This document shows positions 33,076 through 42,600 of a stretch of 64,000 nucleotides of DNA, piece by piece. Each line of letters begins with the position of its first letter. The stretch's first letter is position 1. The stretch spans positions 378,888-442,887 of the forward strand of contig NZ_CP019335.1 in the NCBI RefSeq assembly GCF_002813915.1, written 5' to 3'. Under the pieces are notes generated by a model. It was not told the DNA's origin, searched no databases, and saw only the letters and a list, made by a program, of their open reading frames with translations. Position numbers and translations under genes: made by a program. The stretch is from Tenacibaculum sp. SZ-18 (GTDB taxonomy: Bacteria; Bacteroidota; Bacteroidia; Flavobacteriales; Flavobacteriaceae).

Positions 33076-33816
33076 TTAAATTGCTTTTGCTTCGTTATGT
33101 AATAAGTTAATTAACTCATCAACATTATCTACTAATTTCACTTCACCTTTTGGTGCTGGTTTTTCAAATGTTTTCGTACTTGTAGATGCAGCTGCTCCAG
33201 AAGCCTCTACTACATTTAATGGCTTTTTTCGTGCCATCATAATTCCTCTCATATTAGGGATTCTTAAATCCTTTTCTTCTACAATTCCTTTTTGTCCTGC
33301 AACAACTAATGGTAAAGAGGAAGATACTTTTTCTTCGCCACCATCAATTTCTCTTTCTAAAGTTACGTTTGTACCGTCAACTTCAATTCCTACGCAACCG
33401 TTTACGAAATTGTATCCTGATAGTGTAGCGAGCATTCCTGGGACCATTTGGCCGTTATAATCGGCAGATTCTTTACCAGCTAATACTAAATCAAAACCAC
33501 CGTTTTTAACTACTTCAGCTAATTCTTTAGCAACTAAAAAACCATCAGTTGGTTCTACATTTACACGTATTGCATCATCAGCACCAATTGCTAAGGCTTT
33601 TCTTAATGTAGGTTCAGTTTCAGCTCCTCCAACATTGACAACGGTTACAGAAGCACCTTGTTTTTCTTTGAACCACATAGCACGTGTTAAACTAAATTCA
33701 TCGTATGGATTTATTACAAATTGAACACCGTTAGTATCAAACTTGGTGTCGTTTTCAGTAAAATTGATTTTTGAAGTGGTATCAGGTACATGGCTGATAC
33801 ATACTAATATTTTCAT
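33076..33816 (-). CDS. etfB: Electron transfer flavoprotein beta subunit
   Basis: EtfB is the AMP-binding partner of EtfA. The start is placed at 33816 (MKILVCISHVPDTTSKINF; 246 residues) because the family begins MKILV and the upstream in-frame ATG adds seven unrelated residues. Landmarks are INPYDEFSLTRAMWFKE, the IGADDAIRV segment, GKESADYNGQMVPGMLA (AMP-binding loop) and the recognition-loop region EREIDGGEEKVSSSLPLVVAGQKGI with PNMRGIMMARKKPL. It is divergent from pdhB across a gap that holds a 24-bp palindrome. Confidence 0.96.
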   Translation of the reverse strand: MKILVCISHVPDTTSKINFTENDTKFDTNGVQFVINPYDEFSLTRAMWFKEKQGASVTVVNVGGAETEPTLRKALAIGADDAIRVNVEPTDGFLVAKELAEVVKNGGFDLVLAGKESADYNGQMVPGMLATLSGYNFVNGCVGIEVDGTNVTLEREIDGGEEKVSSSLPLVVAGQKGIVEEKDLRIPNMRGIMMARKKPLNVVEASGAAASTSTKTFEKPAPKGEVKLVDNVDELINLLHNEAKAI

Positions 33817-33872
33817 ATAGGTTTGTTTTAAAAACACTTAATTTCGAGCTACGAATTTAAGCATTTTTTTTG

Positions 33873-33896
33873 ATTTATTATGCATGCATAATAAAT
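33873..33896. promoter_or_regulatory. Perfect 24-bp palindrome, candidate operator
   Basis: The half-site ATTTATTATGCA is followed directly by its exact reverse complement. It lies in the 192-bp gap between divergent etfB and pdhB, 56 bases upstream of the etfB start and about 70 bases upstream of the pdhB -7 box. No regulator gene is adjacent. Its length and zero spacer fit a dimeric repressor site; the RNA form would have no loop and is less likely. Confidence 0.6.
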
Positions 33897-33965
33897 TTCT
33901 ATCAAAAAAAAGACTAAATATATAGGTTTTTAACATTCTGTTAATCGTGTTCAATGTAATTTTTT

Positions 33966-33973
33966 TACTTTTG
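33966..33973 (+). promoter_or_regulatory. Bacteroidota -7 box of pdhB
   Basis: TACTTTTG matches TAnnTTTG exactly, 35 bases before the ATG of the pyruvate dehydrogenase beta gene. Confidence 0.65.
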
Positions 33974-34008
33974 CAAATTAAATAAACAACGACTAGAATA
34001 AAATACAT

Positions 34009-34989
34009 ATGAAAACAGTTCAATTTAGAGAAGCTATTTGCGAAGCAATGAGTGAAGAGATGCGTCGTGATGAAAGTATTTATCTAATGGGAGAAGAAGT
34101 TGCTGAATACAACGGCGCTTATAAAGCTAGTAAAGGGATGTTAGATGAGTTTGGGGAAAAACGCGTTATTGATACTCCAATTGCCGAACTTGGTTTTGGT
34201 GGTATTGCTGTAGGTTCTGCAATGAATGGAAACAGACCGATTGTTGAATATATGACCTTTAACTTTTCGTTGGTTGGTATTGATCAAATTATTAACAACG
34301 CGGCTAAAATTCGTCAAATGAGCGGAGGTCAGTTTAACTGTCCTATCGTATTTAGAGGCCCAACGGCTTCTGCTGGTCAATTAGCGGCAACACACTCACA
34401 GGCTTTCGAAAGTTGGTATGCAAATTGTCCTGGTTTAAAAGTAATTGTTCCTTCAAATCCATATGATGCAAAAGGTTTATTAAAAGCTGCGATTAGAGAT
34501 GATGATCCTGTTATTTTTATGGAGTCTGAGCAAATGTATGGTGATAAAATGGAAATTCCTGAAGGAGAGTATATTTTGCCAATTGGTGTTGCAGATATTA
34601 AAAGAGAAGGAACTGATGTAACTGTAGTTTCTTTTGGAAAAATTATTAAAGAAGCTTTTAAAGCGGCAGATGAGTTAGCGAAAGAGGGAATCTCAATAGA
34701 GGTTATTGATTTAAGAACTGTTCGCCCAATGGATCATAAAACGATCTTAGAATCAGTTAAGAAAACAAATAGATTAGTGATATTAGAAGAGGCATGGCCG
34801 TTTGGAAGTGTTTCTTCGGAAATTACTTTTAGAGTTCAAGACGAAGCATTTGATTATTTAGATGCTCCGATCAAAAGAATTACCACTGCCGATACTCCTG
34901 CACCATACTCGCCGGTTTTATTAGAAAAATGGTTGCCGAATGCTAATGATGTTGTTAAAGCAGTAAAAGAAGTAATGTATATTAGTTAA
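34009..34989 (+). CDS. pdhB: Pyruvate dehydrogenase E1 component, beta subunit
   Basis: This 326-residue transketolase-like subunit pairs with an E1 alpha (not in the window) to decarboxylate pyruvate with thiamine diphosphate. Landmarks are the N-terminal REAICEAMSEEMRRDESIYLMGEEVAEYNGAYK with the conserved glutamate that activates the cofactor, VIDTPIAELGFGGIAVGSAMNG, ATHSQAFESWYANCPGLKVIVPSNPYDAKGLLKAAI and the C-terminal VIDLRTVRPMD and LILEEAWPFGSVSSEI-type block. Branched-chain 2-oxoacid E1 beta is the close alternative, but the divergence from etfBA and the sequence pattern fit the pyruvate enzyme seen in flavobacteria. It depends on thiamine, whose uptake genes lie elsewhere in the window. 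Confidence 0.93.
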   Translation: MKTVQFREAICEAMSEEMRRDESIYLMGEEVAEYNGAYKASKGMLDEFGEKRVIDTPIAELGFGGIAVGSAMNGNRPIVEYMTFNFSLVGIDQIINNAAKIRQMSGGQFNCPIVFRGPTASAGQLAATHSQAFESWYANCPGLKVIVPSNPYDAKGLLKAAIRDDDPVIFMESEQMYGDKMEIPEGEYILPIGVADIKREGTDVTVVSFGKIIKEAFKAADELAKEGISIEVIDLRTVRPMDHKTILESVKKTNRLVILEEAWPFGSVSSEITFRVQDEAFDYLDAPIKRITTADTPAPYSPVLLEKWLPNANDVVKAVKEVMYIS

Positions 34990-35020
34990 GGTATTGATAA
35001 TTAGAGAGATGATAATTGTT

Positions 35021-35055
35021 AAAAATCCTTTTAGTTTTAAACTGAAAGGATTTTT
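35021..35055 (+). terminator. Intrinsic terminator after pdhB
   Basis: AAAAATCCTTTTAGT, loop TTTAA, ACTGAAAGGATTTTT form a long stem with one mismatch and a T-run, between pdhB and the DUF5686 gene. Confidence 0.85.
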
Positions 35056-35069
35056 GAAGTAAAACACCT

Positions 35070-37607
35070 ATGAAAGTAAAAATTTCAGCGCTACTCATGT
35101 TTATGAGTTTAGTAATTAATGCACAAATTATTTTAAGGGGAACAGTCGTTGATGAGTATGAAAGTCCTTTACCATTTGTTAATGTGATAATAAAAGGTAC
35201 AACTCAAGGGACTACAACAGATGATGAGGGAAGATTTGCATTTAGAACGAAAAAAAATCGCGGCGTTTTAGAAATTTCGTTCGTAGGTTTCCAAACTCAA
35301 ACGATCAAAGTCAGTCCTAAAACAAAGTACTTAAATATCGTTTTAAAAGAAGGTACAGATGTTTTAGAGGAGGTAATTGTTGTTACAAAACCTAAGAAAC
35401 GATTAAAGAAAAAGGAAAATCCTGCCTACCGAATTTTGAAAGAAATTTGGAAAAGAAAAAGGAAAAATGGTGTTGATCTCGTGAACCATTATCAATTCAA
35501 AAAGCATAAGACAATTGAAATTGGTTTGAATAATCTTGATACTGCCTTCATCAAAAGTATTTTTAAAGATCAATATCAACAGGCCATAAGTGAGATCCAA
35601 TACGATAGTGATGGAATTAACTATTATATTCCAATTTACTTGAGTGAGCAAGTATCGAATGTTTATGGAAATAACTCATCGAATAAACTAAGAGAAGACA
35701 TTGAAGCAGAAAAAGCAGAAGGGTTAGGAGCCCAAGGGTTTGTTTTTGATAGAATGGCAATGACTTTTCAAAATATTGACGTTTTTAGAAATAATATCAC
35801 TTTATTACGTAAGTCTTTTGTAAGTCCATTGTCAACTGATGGGTTTGCAACTTATGATTATGTGTTATACGATAGTATTGTTAAAAACGACAAGAAACTA
35901 TACAATATTTACTTTTTCCCCATTAGAGATCAAGACTTAGCATTTAAAGGGAATTTTTGGGTTGCTGATGAGGCGTACACAATTAAGAAACTAAGAATGC
36001 AAGTTGTTAAAGGAGCAAATCTAAACTTTGTACGAGGCTTAACTTTTGAAAAAGAGTTTGAGATAAGAAATGATAGTATTTATATTCCAACAAAAAATGC
36101 TTACGAAGGAGATTTTACTTTCTTAGATAAAAATGATGCAAACAAAGGTTTAACTATTAAGAAAACAATTAATTATGAAGATTATTTGTTAGATAAGCCT
36201 TTACCTGAAAGTTTTTACGATTTTAAGAATGTTAAAATTCGTCCTGATCAATATTACAAGTCGGATGAATATTGGAAGAAAGAAGAGAAAGAGGATTACA
36301 AGGATACATATAAGTTAATTACTTCTGTGAAAAGTAAGAAACGTATTAAAAAAATCACAGGATTTATTAATACAATTTCAAGTGGATATATTAATGTGGA
36401 CGCTTTGAATATTCAATTTGGTCCTTTTTGGACGGCTTTAGCAAATAACGAAGTAGAAGGTTTAAGAACTCGTATTGGATTTAGAACTTTTAAGACAAAA
36501 GATGATAGAGTAAGATTATCTGGTCATGTCGCCTATGGAACGAAAGATAAAGAGTTTAAGTATGGTTTGGAGGCAAAGTATTTGTTGTCGTATAGCCCAA
36601 GAATATCTGTTAGTGCAGCTTATCAAAAGGATATAGAGCAGTTAGGAAGTTCATTGTTTAATACAACTCAATTGTTAGGAAACACTTTTGGGTCTACAGC
36701 GTTATTTTCTAGAGGGAATAACTTTTTCCTATCAAATGTAGAGAAATATGCAACGAATTTCGATTATGCAATTAATAATAACTTAAGAATCGGATTTAAT
36801 TTATCACATTCGAGAATTAGTTCGGCGAGCCCTGAAAATTTTTCAGTGAGTTACAGAGTTAATCCAGGGGATGTAAATTTTGTTTCTTCTGTAACAGATG
36901 TAGCTTCAGATATTTATGTTTCGTTTACTCCAGGTAGATTCGTATATGGTTTAGGAGTTGAGCAACGATATGGAAGAAATATATTTCCATCTATTGTTTT
37001 AAATTATCGACACGGATATAAAGGAGTTTTAAATGGAACTCATGATTATGATAGAATTCAACTAAAATACAATCAACCAATTTTACTTGGTAAATTTGGA
37101 TTATTAGACACCACAGTTGAAGGGGGTAAAACGTTTGGACAGGTTCCAGTTTCTCTTATGAATGTAATTCCTGCAAACCAGTCTTTCTCATTGGTTCCGA
37201 ATACATTCTCATTATTAAATTTTTATGATTTTGTTACAGATACTTATATTTCTACTCATTTAGAGCATCATTTTAATGGATTTATTTTAAATAGAATTCC
37301 CTTCGTTAGGAAATTGAACTTAAGAAGTTTATTGACATTCCGGGCTGCCTACGGAACAGTTTCAAATGCAAATAGAGCTTTAAATGACGGAGTAATAAAT
37401 AGTGTTGGTACAGAAAATATTCAATACAATGCACCAAACAAGGTGTACTATGAGTATGGATTTGGATTTGAAAATATTGGTTATGGTAATTTAAGATTTC
37501 TTAGAGTTGATGCCATTTGGAGAAGTGATTATAGAGCTCCAGCAAATAGTATTGCAGTTCCTACTCCAAAGTTTGCAATCCGAATTGGTATTAAACCAGG
37601 ACTTTAA
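35070..37607 (+). CDS. DUF5686 outer-membrane protein with CarboxypepD_reg-like domain
   Basis: This 845-residue outer-membrane protein is of unknown function. A signal peptide (MKVKISALLMFMSLVINAQ) precedes a CarboxypepD_reg-like beta-sandwich (about 22-100, with GTVVDEYESPLPFVNVIIKGTTQGTTTDDEGRF and the SFVGF motif). The DUF5686 body then opens with NPAYRILKEIWKRKRKNGVDLVNHYQFKKHKTIEIG. The second half alternates aromatic and polar residues like a beta-barrel, and the end PKFAIRIGIKPGL looks like a terminal strand. It has no plug domain, so it is not a TonB receptor. A terminator separates it from pdhB. Confidence 0.85.
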   Translation: MKVKISALLMFMSLVINAQIILRGTVVDEYESPLPFVNVIIKGTTQGTTTDDEGRFAFRTKKNRGVLEISFVGFQTQTIKVSPKTKYLNIVLKEGTDVLEEVIVVTKPKKRLKKKENPAYRILKEIWKRKRKNGVDLVNHYQFKKHKTIEIGLNNLDTAFIKSIFKDQYQQAISEIQYDSDGINYYIPIYLSEQVSNVYGNNSSNKLREDIEAEKAEGLGAQGFVFDRMAMTFQNIDVFRNNITLLRKSFVSPLSTDGFATYDYVLYDSIVKNDKKLYNIYFFPIRDQDLAFKGNFWVADEAYTIKKLRMQVVKGANLNFVRGLTFEKEFEIRNDSIYIPTKNAYEGDFTFLDKNDANKGLTIKKTINYEDYLLDKPLPESFYDFKNVKIRPDQYYKSDEYWKKEEKEDYKDTYKLITSVKSKKRIKKITGFINTISSGYINVDALNIQFGPFWTALANNEVEGLRTRIGFRTFKTKDDRVRLSGHVAYGTKDKEFKYGLEAKYLLSYSPRISVSAAYQKDIEQLGSSLFNTTQLLGNTFGSTALFSRGNNFFLSNVEKYATNFDYAINNNLRIGFNLSHSRISSASPENFSVSYRVNPGDVNFVSSVTDVASDIYVSFTPGRFVYGLGVEQRYGRNIFPSIVLNYRHGYKGVLNGTHDYDRIQLKYNQPILLGKFGLLDTTVEGGKTFGQVPVSLMNVIPANQSFSLVPNTFSLLNFYDFVTDTYISTHLEHHFNGFILNRIPFVRKLNLRSLLTFRAAYGTVSNANRALNDGVINSVGTENIQYNAPNKVYYEYGFGFENIGYGNLRFLRVDAIWRSDYRAPANSIAVPTPKFAIRIGIKPGL

Positions 37608-37664
37608 TGTTTATTTAAACAAAAAATAACATTGAAAGATTACGTAAATACTCGAATTTATCCG

Positions 37665-37672
37665 TAGTTTTG
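37665..37672 (+). promoter_or_regulatory. Bacteroidota -7 box of ppa
   Basis: TAGTTTTG matches TAnnTTTG exactly, 31 bases before the ATG of the inorganic pyrophosphatase gene. Confidence 0.65.
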
Positions 37673-37703
37673 CAATCCGATTTTTGAAACGAAGTAAAAA
37701 TTT

Positions 37704-38231
37704 ATGACAGCAAAAGAGAAGCAAACTGTTGATGTATTAATAGAAATACCTAAAGGAAGTAGAAATAAATATGAGTACGATTTTGATTTAAAGAAAATTC
37801 GTTTTGATAGAATGTTATTTTCATCAATGATGTACCCTGGAGACTATGGTTTTATTCCAGAAACTCTAGCTTTAGACGGAGATCCTTTAGATGTATTAGT
37901 TTTAGGCGCTGAGCCAACTTTCCCAATGTGTGTTATGGAAGTTAAACCTATTGGTGTTTTCCATATGGCAGATGAGAAAGGTCCAGATGAGAAAATTGTA
38001 TGCGTGCCCGTATCTGATCCAATTTGGAATAGTTACAACGATTTATCAGACTTAAACCCTCACCGAAAAAAAGAAATCACACACTTTTTCCAAGTTTATA
38101 AAGATTTAGAAGAAAAGAAAGTTGATGTAGGTGGTTGGGGTAACGCTGAAGAAGCTTATGATATTTTAGATAAGTGTATCATACGATACCGAGAAAGCGA
38201 ACATAAAGAAAAAGGAAGCTTTAAGATCTAA
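37704..38231 (+). CDS. ppa: Soluble inorganic pyrophosphatase (family I)
   Basis: The enzyme hydrolyses pyrophosphate to phosphate in the cytoplasm, pulling biosynthetic reactions forward. The 175-residue protein has the family I pattern: DVLIEIPKGSRNKYEYD, then MMYPGDYGFIPETLALDGDPLDVLVLG with the metal-binding D-G-D-P-L-D-V (about residues 60-66), MADEKGPDEKIVCVPVSDP and HFFQVYKDLEEKKV. It is followed by a strong terminator and then by a membrane-bound pyrophosphatase, so both ways of using pyrophosphate are encoded side by side. Confidence 0.96.
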   Translation: MTAKEKQTVDVLIEIPKGSRNKYEYDFDLKKIRFDRMLFSSMMYPGDYGFIPETLALDGDPLDVLVLGAEPTFPMCVMEVKPIGVFHMADEKGPDEKIVCVPVSDPIWNSYNDLSDLNPHRKKEITHFFQVYKDLEEKKVDVGGWGNAEEAYDILDKCIIRYRESEHKEKGSFKI

Positions 38232-38251
38232 GGTTTCCATTACGAAATATT

Positions 38252-38283
38252 AAAGCTCATCATGAAAGTGATGAGCTTTTTTT
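38252..38283 (+). terminator. Intrinsic terminator after ppa
   Basis: AAAGCTCATCA, loop TGAAAG, TGATGAGCTTT and a T-run form a perfect 11-bp stem 20 bases after the ppa stop. Confidence 0.92.
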
Positions 38284-38341
38284 GTTTAGAATTTGATTTT
38301 GTTATATTTAAGGCGATAAACTAATCAATTAATTAAATATT

Positions 38342-40675
38342 ATGGAATCAAACATGGTGTATATGCCAATTATTTTGGCTCTTTTAGGGCTTATTTTTAT
38401 GTTCATCAAAATGTCTTGGGTTAAAAAGCAAGATGCCGGTGATGAAAAAATGCAGTCAATATCCAAAAGTATTAAGGAAGGAGCGTTAGCATTTTTAAAC
38501 GCAGAGTACAGACTTCTTTTAATCTTTTCAATTATAGCCTCAATTGCACTATTCGTTATATCTCAAATCGTTGACACTACACACTGGATTATAGTTGTTG
38601 CTTTTATAATCGGTGCTATTTTTTCTGCTCTGGCAGGTAATATTGGAATGAGGATAGCTACAGATGCAAATGCAAGAACAACTGAAGCAGCAAAGACAAG
38701 TTTGCCAAAAGCTTTACAAGTTTCTTTTGGTGGAGGAACTGTTATGGGATTAGGAGTTGCAGGTTTAGCAGTTTTAGGATTAAGTCTTTTCTTTTTGTTG
38801 TTTGTAGCAATGTTTGTTACGGGAAAAGGAAGTTTTTATGATGAAATGACTGTTGCTTTAGAAGCTTTAGCAGGTTTTTCTTTAGGTGCTGAAAGTATCG
38901 CTTTATTCGCTAGAGTAGGCGGTGGTATTTATACGAAAGCTGCTGACGTTGGCGCAGATTTAGTCGGAAAAGTAGAGGCAGGAATTCCTGAAGATGATCC
39001 AAGAAACCCAGCAACTATTGCTGATAATGTAGGTGATAATGTAGGAGATGTTGCCGGAATGGGAGCTGATTTATTCGGTAGTTATGTTGCAACCGTTTTA
39101 GCAGCAATGGTTTTAGGAAACTATTTGATTAGAGATATGTCAGCTACAACTCAGTTTACTGATGCTTTCAATGGAATGGGACCAATCTTATTGCCATTAG
39201 TAATCGCTGGTGTTGGAATTGTAGCTTCTATTGTAGGAACATTCTTAGTTAATATTAAAGATAATTCAGCTAAAGAACCAGAGGTTCAAAAAGCTTTAGA
39301 TCTAGGAAACTGGGCATCAATCGTAATCACATTAGTAGCGAGTTGGTTTTTAATTCGTTGGATGTTACCTGAAACTTTACAAATGAATTATTTCGGGGAG
39401 GGATTACAAGAAGTTCCTTCTCGTCATGTATTTTATGCGTGTATGATAGGATTAGCAGTTGGAGCATTAATTTCAACAGTAACGGCTTACTATACAAGTC
39501 TAGGTAAAAAACCCGTTTTAGATATTGTAAAGAATAGTTCAACTGGAGCAGCAACTAATATTATTGCTGGATTAGCTGTGGGAATGAAATCAACATTTTT
39601 ATCTGTTATTTTATTCGCAGCTGCAATCTATGGTTCTTATGCACTTGCTGGATTTTATGGTGTAGCACTAGCAGCTTCTGCAATGATGGCTACAACGGCA
39701 ATGCAATTAGCAATTGATGCTTTTGGACCAATTGCAGATAATGCAGGTGGAGTTGCAGAAATGAGTGAGTTGGAAGACCACGTTCGTGAAAGAACAGATA
39801 TTTTAGATTCTGTAGGAAATACAACTGCGGCTGTTGGAAAAGGATTTGCAATCGCTTCTGCGGCACTAACGGCTTTAGCTTTATTTGCTGCATATGTTAC
39901 ATTCACAGGAATTGACGGAATTAATATTTTTAAAGCCGATGTTTTAGCAATGTTATTTGTTGGAGGTATGATTCCAGTAATTTTCTCAGCATTAGCAATG
40001 GAATCTGTAGGTAAAGCGGCAATGGAAATGGTACAAGAAGTTCGTCGTCAGTTTAAGGAAATCCCTGGAATTATGGAAGGAACTGGAACTCCGGATTATG
40101 CAAAGTGTGTTGATATTTCTACAAAAGCTGCTTTGAAAGAGATGATTTTACCAGGTTTAATTACTATAATTACTCCGATTATTATTGGTTTATTATTTAA
40201 AGCAGAAGCGCTTGGAGGTTACATGGCTGGTGTTTGTGTTAGCGGTGTAATGTGGGCTATTTTTCAGAATAACGCTGGTGGAGCTTGGGATAATGCTAAG
40301 AAATCATTTGAAGCAGGAGTTGAAATTAATGGAGAGATGACATTCAAAGGTTCTGACGCTCATAAGGCTGCAGTTACTGGAGATACAGTTGGAGATCCAT
40401 TTAAAGATACCTCTGGACCATCAATGAATATATTAATTAAGTTGACTTGTCTAGTTGGTTTAGTAATTGCACCAATTTTAGGAGGACATTCAGCAAACAC
40501 TCATTCTGATAAAACTGCGACAGAGGTTAGAGTCGAAATGAAAGAAGCTAGTGGAGATCAAGTAAAGGCGAAAATAGCAGTAAAAATCGCTGAAAACAGC
40601 GAAACGAAAACTGAAGTTAAAGAAGTAGAAGGAATTGATGAAGAAGTAAAGAAGGAAATTCAAAAACATGAATAG
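38342..40675 (+). CDS. hppA: Ion-translocating membrane pyrophosphatase (K+-dependent type)
   Basis: The 777-residue inner-membrane pump uses pyrophosphate energy to move Na+ or H+ outward. It has about sixteen helices. The substrate site is clear: [56 protein letters not shown] (about residues 196-252). [10 protein letters not shown] near residue 493 carries Ala at the position that separates K+-dependent (Ala) from K+-independent (Lys) enzymes. K+-dependence is shared by Na+ pumps and some H+ pumps, so the ion is not settled. A charged cytoplasmic or periplasmic tail of about 55 residues rich in Lys and Glu follows the last helix and is longer than usual. Confidence 0.95.
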   Translation: MESNMVYMPIILALLGLIFMFIKMSWVKKQDAGDEKMQSISKSIKEGALAFLNAEYRLLLIFSIIASIALFVISQIVDTTHWIIVVAFIIGAIFSALAGNIGMRIATDANARTTEAAKTSLPKALQVSFGGGTVMGLGVAGLAVLGLSLFFLLFVAMFVTGKGSFYDEMTVALEALAGFSLGAESIALFARVGGGIYTKAADVGADLVGKVEAGIPEDDPRNPATIADNVGDNVGDVAGMGADLFGSYVATVLAAMVLGNYLIRDMSATTQFTDAFNGMGPILLPLVIAGVGIVASIVGTFLVNIKDNSAKEPEVQKALDLGNWASIVITLVASWFLIRWMLPETLQMNYFGEGLQEVPSRHVFYACMIGLAVGALISTVTAYYTSLGKKPVLDIVKNSSTGAATNIIAGLAVGMKSTFLSVILFAAAIYGSYALAGFYGVALAASAMMATTAMQLAIDAFGPIADNAGGVAEMSELEDHVRERTDILDSVGNTTAAVGKGFAIASAALTALALFAAYVTFTGIDGINIFKADVLAMLFVGGMIPVIFSALAMESVGKAAMEMVQEVRRQFKEIPGIMEGTGTPDYAKCVDISTKAALKEMILPGLITIITPIIIGLLFKAEALGGYMAGVCVSGVMWAIFQNNAGGAWDNAKKSFEAGVEINGEMTFKGSDAHKAAVTGDTVGDPFKDTSGPSMNILIKLTCLVGLVIAPILGGHSANTHSDKTATEVRVEMKEASGDQVKAKIAVKIAENSETKTEVKEVEGIDEEVKKEIQKHE

Positions 40676-40696
40676 TTCTTTCTTTTGAATATATAT

Positions 40697-40726
40697 AGCC
40701 ATTGTGAAAGCAATGGCTTTTTTTTA
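40697..40726 (+). terminator. Intrinsic terminator after hppA
   Basis: AGCCATTG, loop TGAAAG, CAATGGCT and a T-run form a perfect hairpin 21 bases after hppA. It touches the 3' end of the convergent Lrp-family gene. Confidence 0.88.
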
Positions 40727-41182
40727 TATGCTTATTTTAGCGGTGTTTTTTACTTCTCCTATCATAAATGAGCTTTGTGTGCTGCCAATATGTTTAATTG
40801 TGGTAAGCTTGTTTACCATGAACTCTCTGTATTCTTCCATGTCTTTTACATAGATTTTTAAGACGTAATCATAATCTCCACTAATATGAAAACATTCAGA
40901 GACTTCATTTAATTTTAAAATTTCACTTTCAAAAACAGATAAATATTCTCTTGAATGTTGAATTAGTTTTACTTGGCAAAACACAATAAAGGACTTATCT
41001 ACTTTTTTAGGATCTACTTGAGCTATATATCGTGTAATTACTTCTGCACGTTCTAATTTTTTGATTCGTTCAAAAACTGCAGTAACAGATAAATTTAGTA
41101 ATAACGATAGATGTTTGTTTGTACGTTTACTATCCTCTTGCAGTAGGTTTATAAGTTTTTTGTCAGTGTTGTCAAGTTTCAT
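40724..41182 (-). CDS. Lrp/AsnC-family transcriptional regulator
   Basis: The 152-residue DNA-binding regulator has an N-terminal helix-turn-helix (about 1-55, LDNTDKKLINLLQEDSKRTNKHLSLLLNLSVTAVFERIKKLE) and a C-terminal RAM ligand-binding domain (about 65-150, with the GDYDYVLKIYVKDMEEYREFM core). Family members sense amino acids and form octamers. The gene is divergent from a methionine-gamma-lyase-like enzyme gene, the same layout as mdeR-mdeA in Pseudomonas putida, so it probably controls that gene in response to a sulfur amino acid; that is inference. The intergenic gap contains a spaced direct repeat that could be its site. Confidence 0.92.
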   Translation of the reverse strand: MKLDNTDKKLINLLQEDSKRTNKHLSLLLNLSVTAVFERIKKLERAEVITRYIAQVDPKKVDKSFIVFCQVKLIQHSREYLSVFESEILKLNEVSECFHISGDYDYVLKIYVKDMEEYREFMVNKLTTIKHIGSTQSSFMIGEVKNTAKISI

Positions 41183-41233
41183 CTTGAAAATATTTCTATA
41201 AAATTAAAATTATTTCAATAATAAATGAATTTT

Positions 41234-41278
41234 AAACTGTGTTTATTGTTTTTAAAAGAATAAAAAACTGTATTTGTT
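41234..41278. promoter_or_regulatory. Spaced direct repeat in the divergent Lrp/lyase gap
   Basis: AAACTGTGTTTATT (41234-41247) and AAACTGTATTTGTT (41265-41278) are two copies with 12 of 14 identical bases, 31 bp apart, about three turns of helix. They lie midway between the divergent starts and are a candidate site for the Lrp-family regulator. Confidence 0.45.
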
Positions 41279-41339
41279 TAAAAAACTTGAATTTTATTAG
41301 GTTTTTATGTTGCTTTGAGAAAACAAATACTATTTTCTT

Positions 41340-42557
41340 ATGAAGTTCAAACCAGCTAATAAAATTCAAGATTTACAATACTTTGGAGAATTCGGAGGTG
41401 TAAATCCTTCTATTTCAGATTCATCAACATATACATTCCTTTCTGCGAAAACAATGTTCGATACTTTCGAGGGAAATGCAGATGGCTGTTATTTATATTC
41501 CCGTCATACTTCTCCTTCAAATTTATATTTAGGAGAAGCCTTAGCAGAAATGGAAGGTACAGAAACTGCAAATGTTGCAGGATCTGGAATGGGAGCAATT
41601 ACTCCAGTATTAATGCAATTATGTGGAGCTGGTGATCATATCGTTTCTAGTAGAACTATTTATGGAGGAACTTATGCTTTTTTGAAGAACTTCACGCCAA
41701 AACTAAATATCAACACAACTTTTGTAGATATTACTAAATTAGATGTGGTAGAAAATGCGATTACTGAGAATACAAAAGTATTATACTGTGAGTCTGTTAG
41801 TAATCCGTTATTAGAAGTTGCAGATATTCGTGGATTAGCGGCTTTAGCGAAAAAACATAATTTGAAATTAGTGGTGGATAATACGTTTTCACCATTGTCG
41901 ATTGCGCCAGCACAATTAGGGGCAGATGTTGTTGTGCATAGTTTAACAAAGTTTATCAATGGATCATCAGATACCGTTGGTGGAGTGGTTTGCGGAACGC
42001 AGCAATTTATAGACGATTTAAGAAACGTAAATGACGGTGCTTGTATGTTGTTAGGTTCTACTATGGATAGTATAAGAGCGTCTTCAATTTTGAAGAATAT
42101 GAGAACTTTACATATTCGTATGAAGCAGCATAGTAAAAATGCAATGTATTTGGCTCAAAAATTTGAAGAGGATGGATTAAAGACTGTTTATCCAGGTTTA
42201 GCATCACATCCTTCACATGAGTTATTTTCGTCAATGATGAATGAAGAATATGGGTATGGAGGAATGTTGACTATTGATGTCGGTTCATTAGATAAAGCCA
42301 ATGAGCTTATGGAACTAATGCAGAATAAAAACTTAGGATATTTAGCAGTTAGTTTAGGATTTTATAAAACATTATTCTCTGCTCCAGGTTCGTCAACTTC
42401 ATCGGAAATACCAGAAGACGAACAAGCTGATATGGGATTAACAGATGGTTTAATTCGTTTTTCAATTGGATTAGATAATGATATTGAGCGAACCTATGAA
42501 ATGATGAAGGATTGTATGAAACAAGTAGGGGTTTTAAAAGAAGAAAGCTTCGTTTAA
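41340..42557 (+). CDS. PLP-dependent Cys/Met metabolism enzyme, methionine gamma-lyase-like
   Basis: The 405-residue enzyme belongs to the trans-sulfuration family (fold type I PLP). Visible are YLYSRHTSPSNLYLGEALAEMEGTE (phosphate loop and active-site Tyr of the neighbouring subunit), SGMGAITPVLMQLCGAGDHIVSS, TIYGGTYAFLKNF, VVDNTFSPLSIAPAQLGADVVVHSLTKFINGSSD with the PLP-binding Lys near 204, and the C-terminal SLGFYKTLFSAPGSSTSSEIP. Candidate reactions are methionine gamma-elimination, cystathionine cleavage or O-acetylhomoserine sulfhydrylation. The divergent Lrp-type regulator favours catabolic methionine gamma-lyase, but the sequence alone does not settle it. Confidence 0.85.
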   Translation: MKFKPANKIQDLQYFGEFGGVNPSISDSSTYTFLSAKTMFDTFEGNADGCYLYSRHTSPSNLYLGEALAEMEGTETANVAGSGMGAITPVLMQLCGAGDHIVSSRTIYGGTYAFLKNFTPKLNINTTFVDITKLDVVENAITENTKVLYCESVSNPLLEVADIRGLAALAKKHNLKLVVDNTFSPLSIAPAQLGADVVVHSLTKFINGSSDTVGGVVCGTQQFIDDLRNVNDGACMLLGSTMDSIRASSILKNMRTLHIRMKQHSKNAMYLAQKFEEDGLKTVYPGLASHPSHELFSSMMNEEYGYGGMLTIDVGSLDKANELMELMQNKNLGYLAVSLGFYKTLFSAPGSSTSSEIPEDEQADMGLTDGLIRFSIGLDNDIERTYEMMKDCMKQVGVLKEESFV

Positions 42558-42569
42558 TTAAAAATAATA

Positions 42570-42600
42570 ATGGTCTAGGTTTACACTTAGACCTTTTATT
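42570..42600. terminator. Terminator between the lyase gene and the convergent hydrolase gene
   Basis: GGTCTA (42572-42577) and TAGACC (42588-42593) form a short stem flanked by A-rich and T-rich runs, between two convergent genes. Confidence 0.65.
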
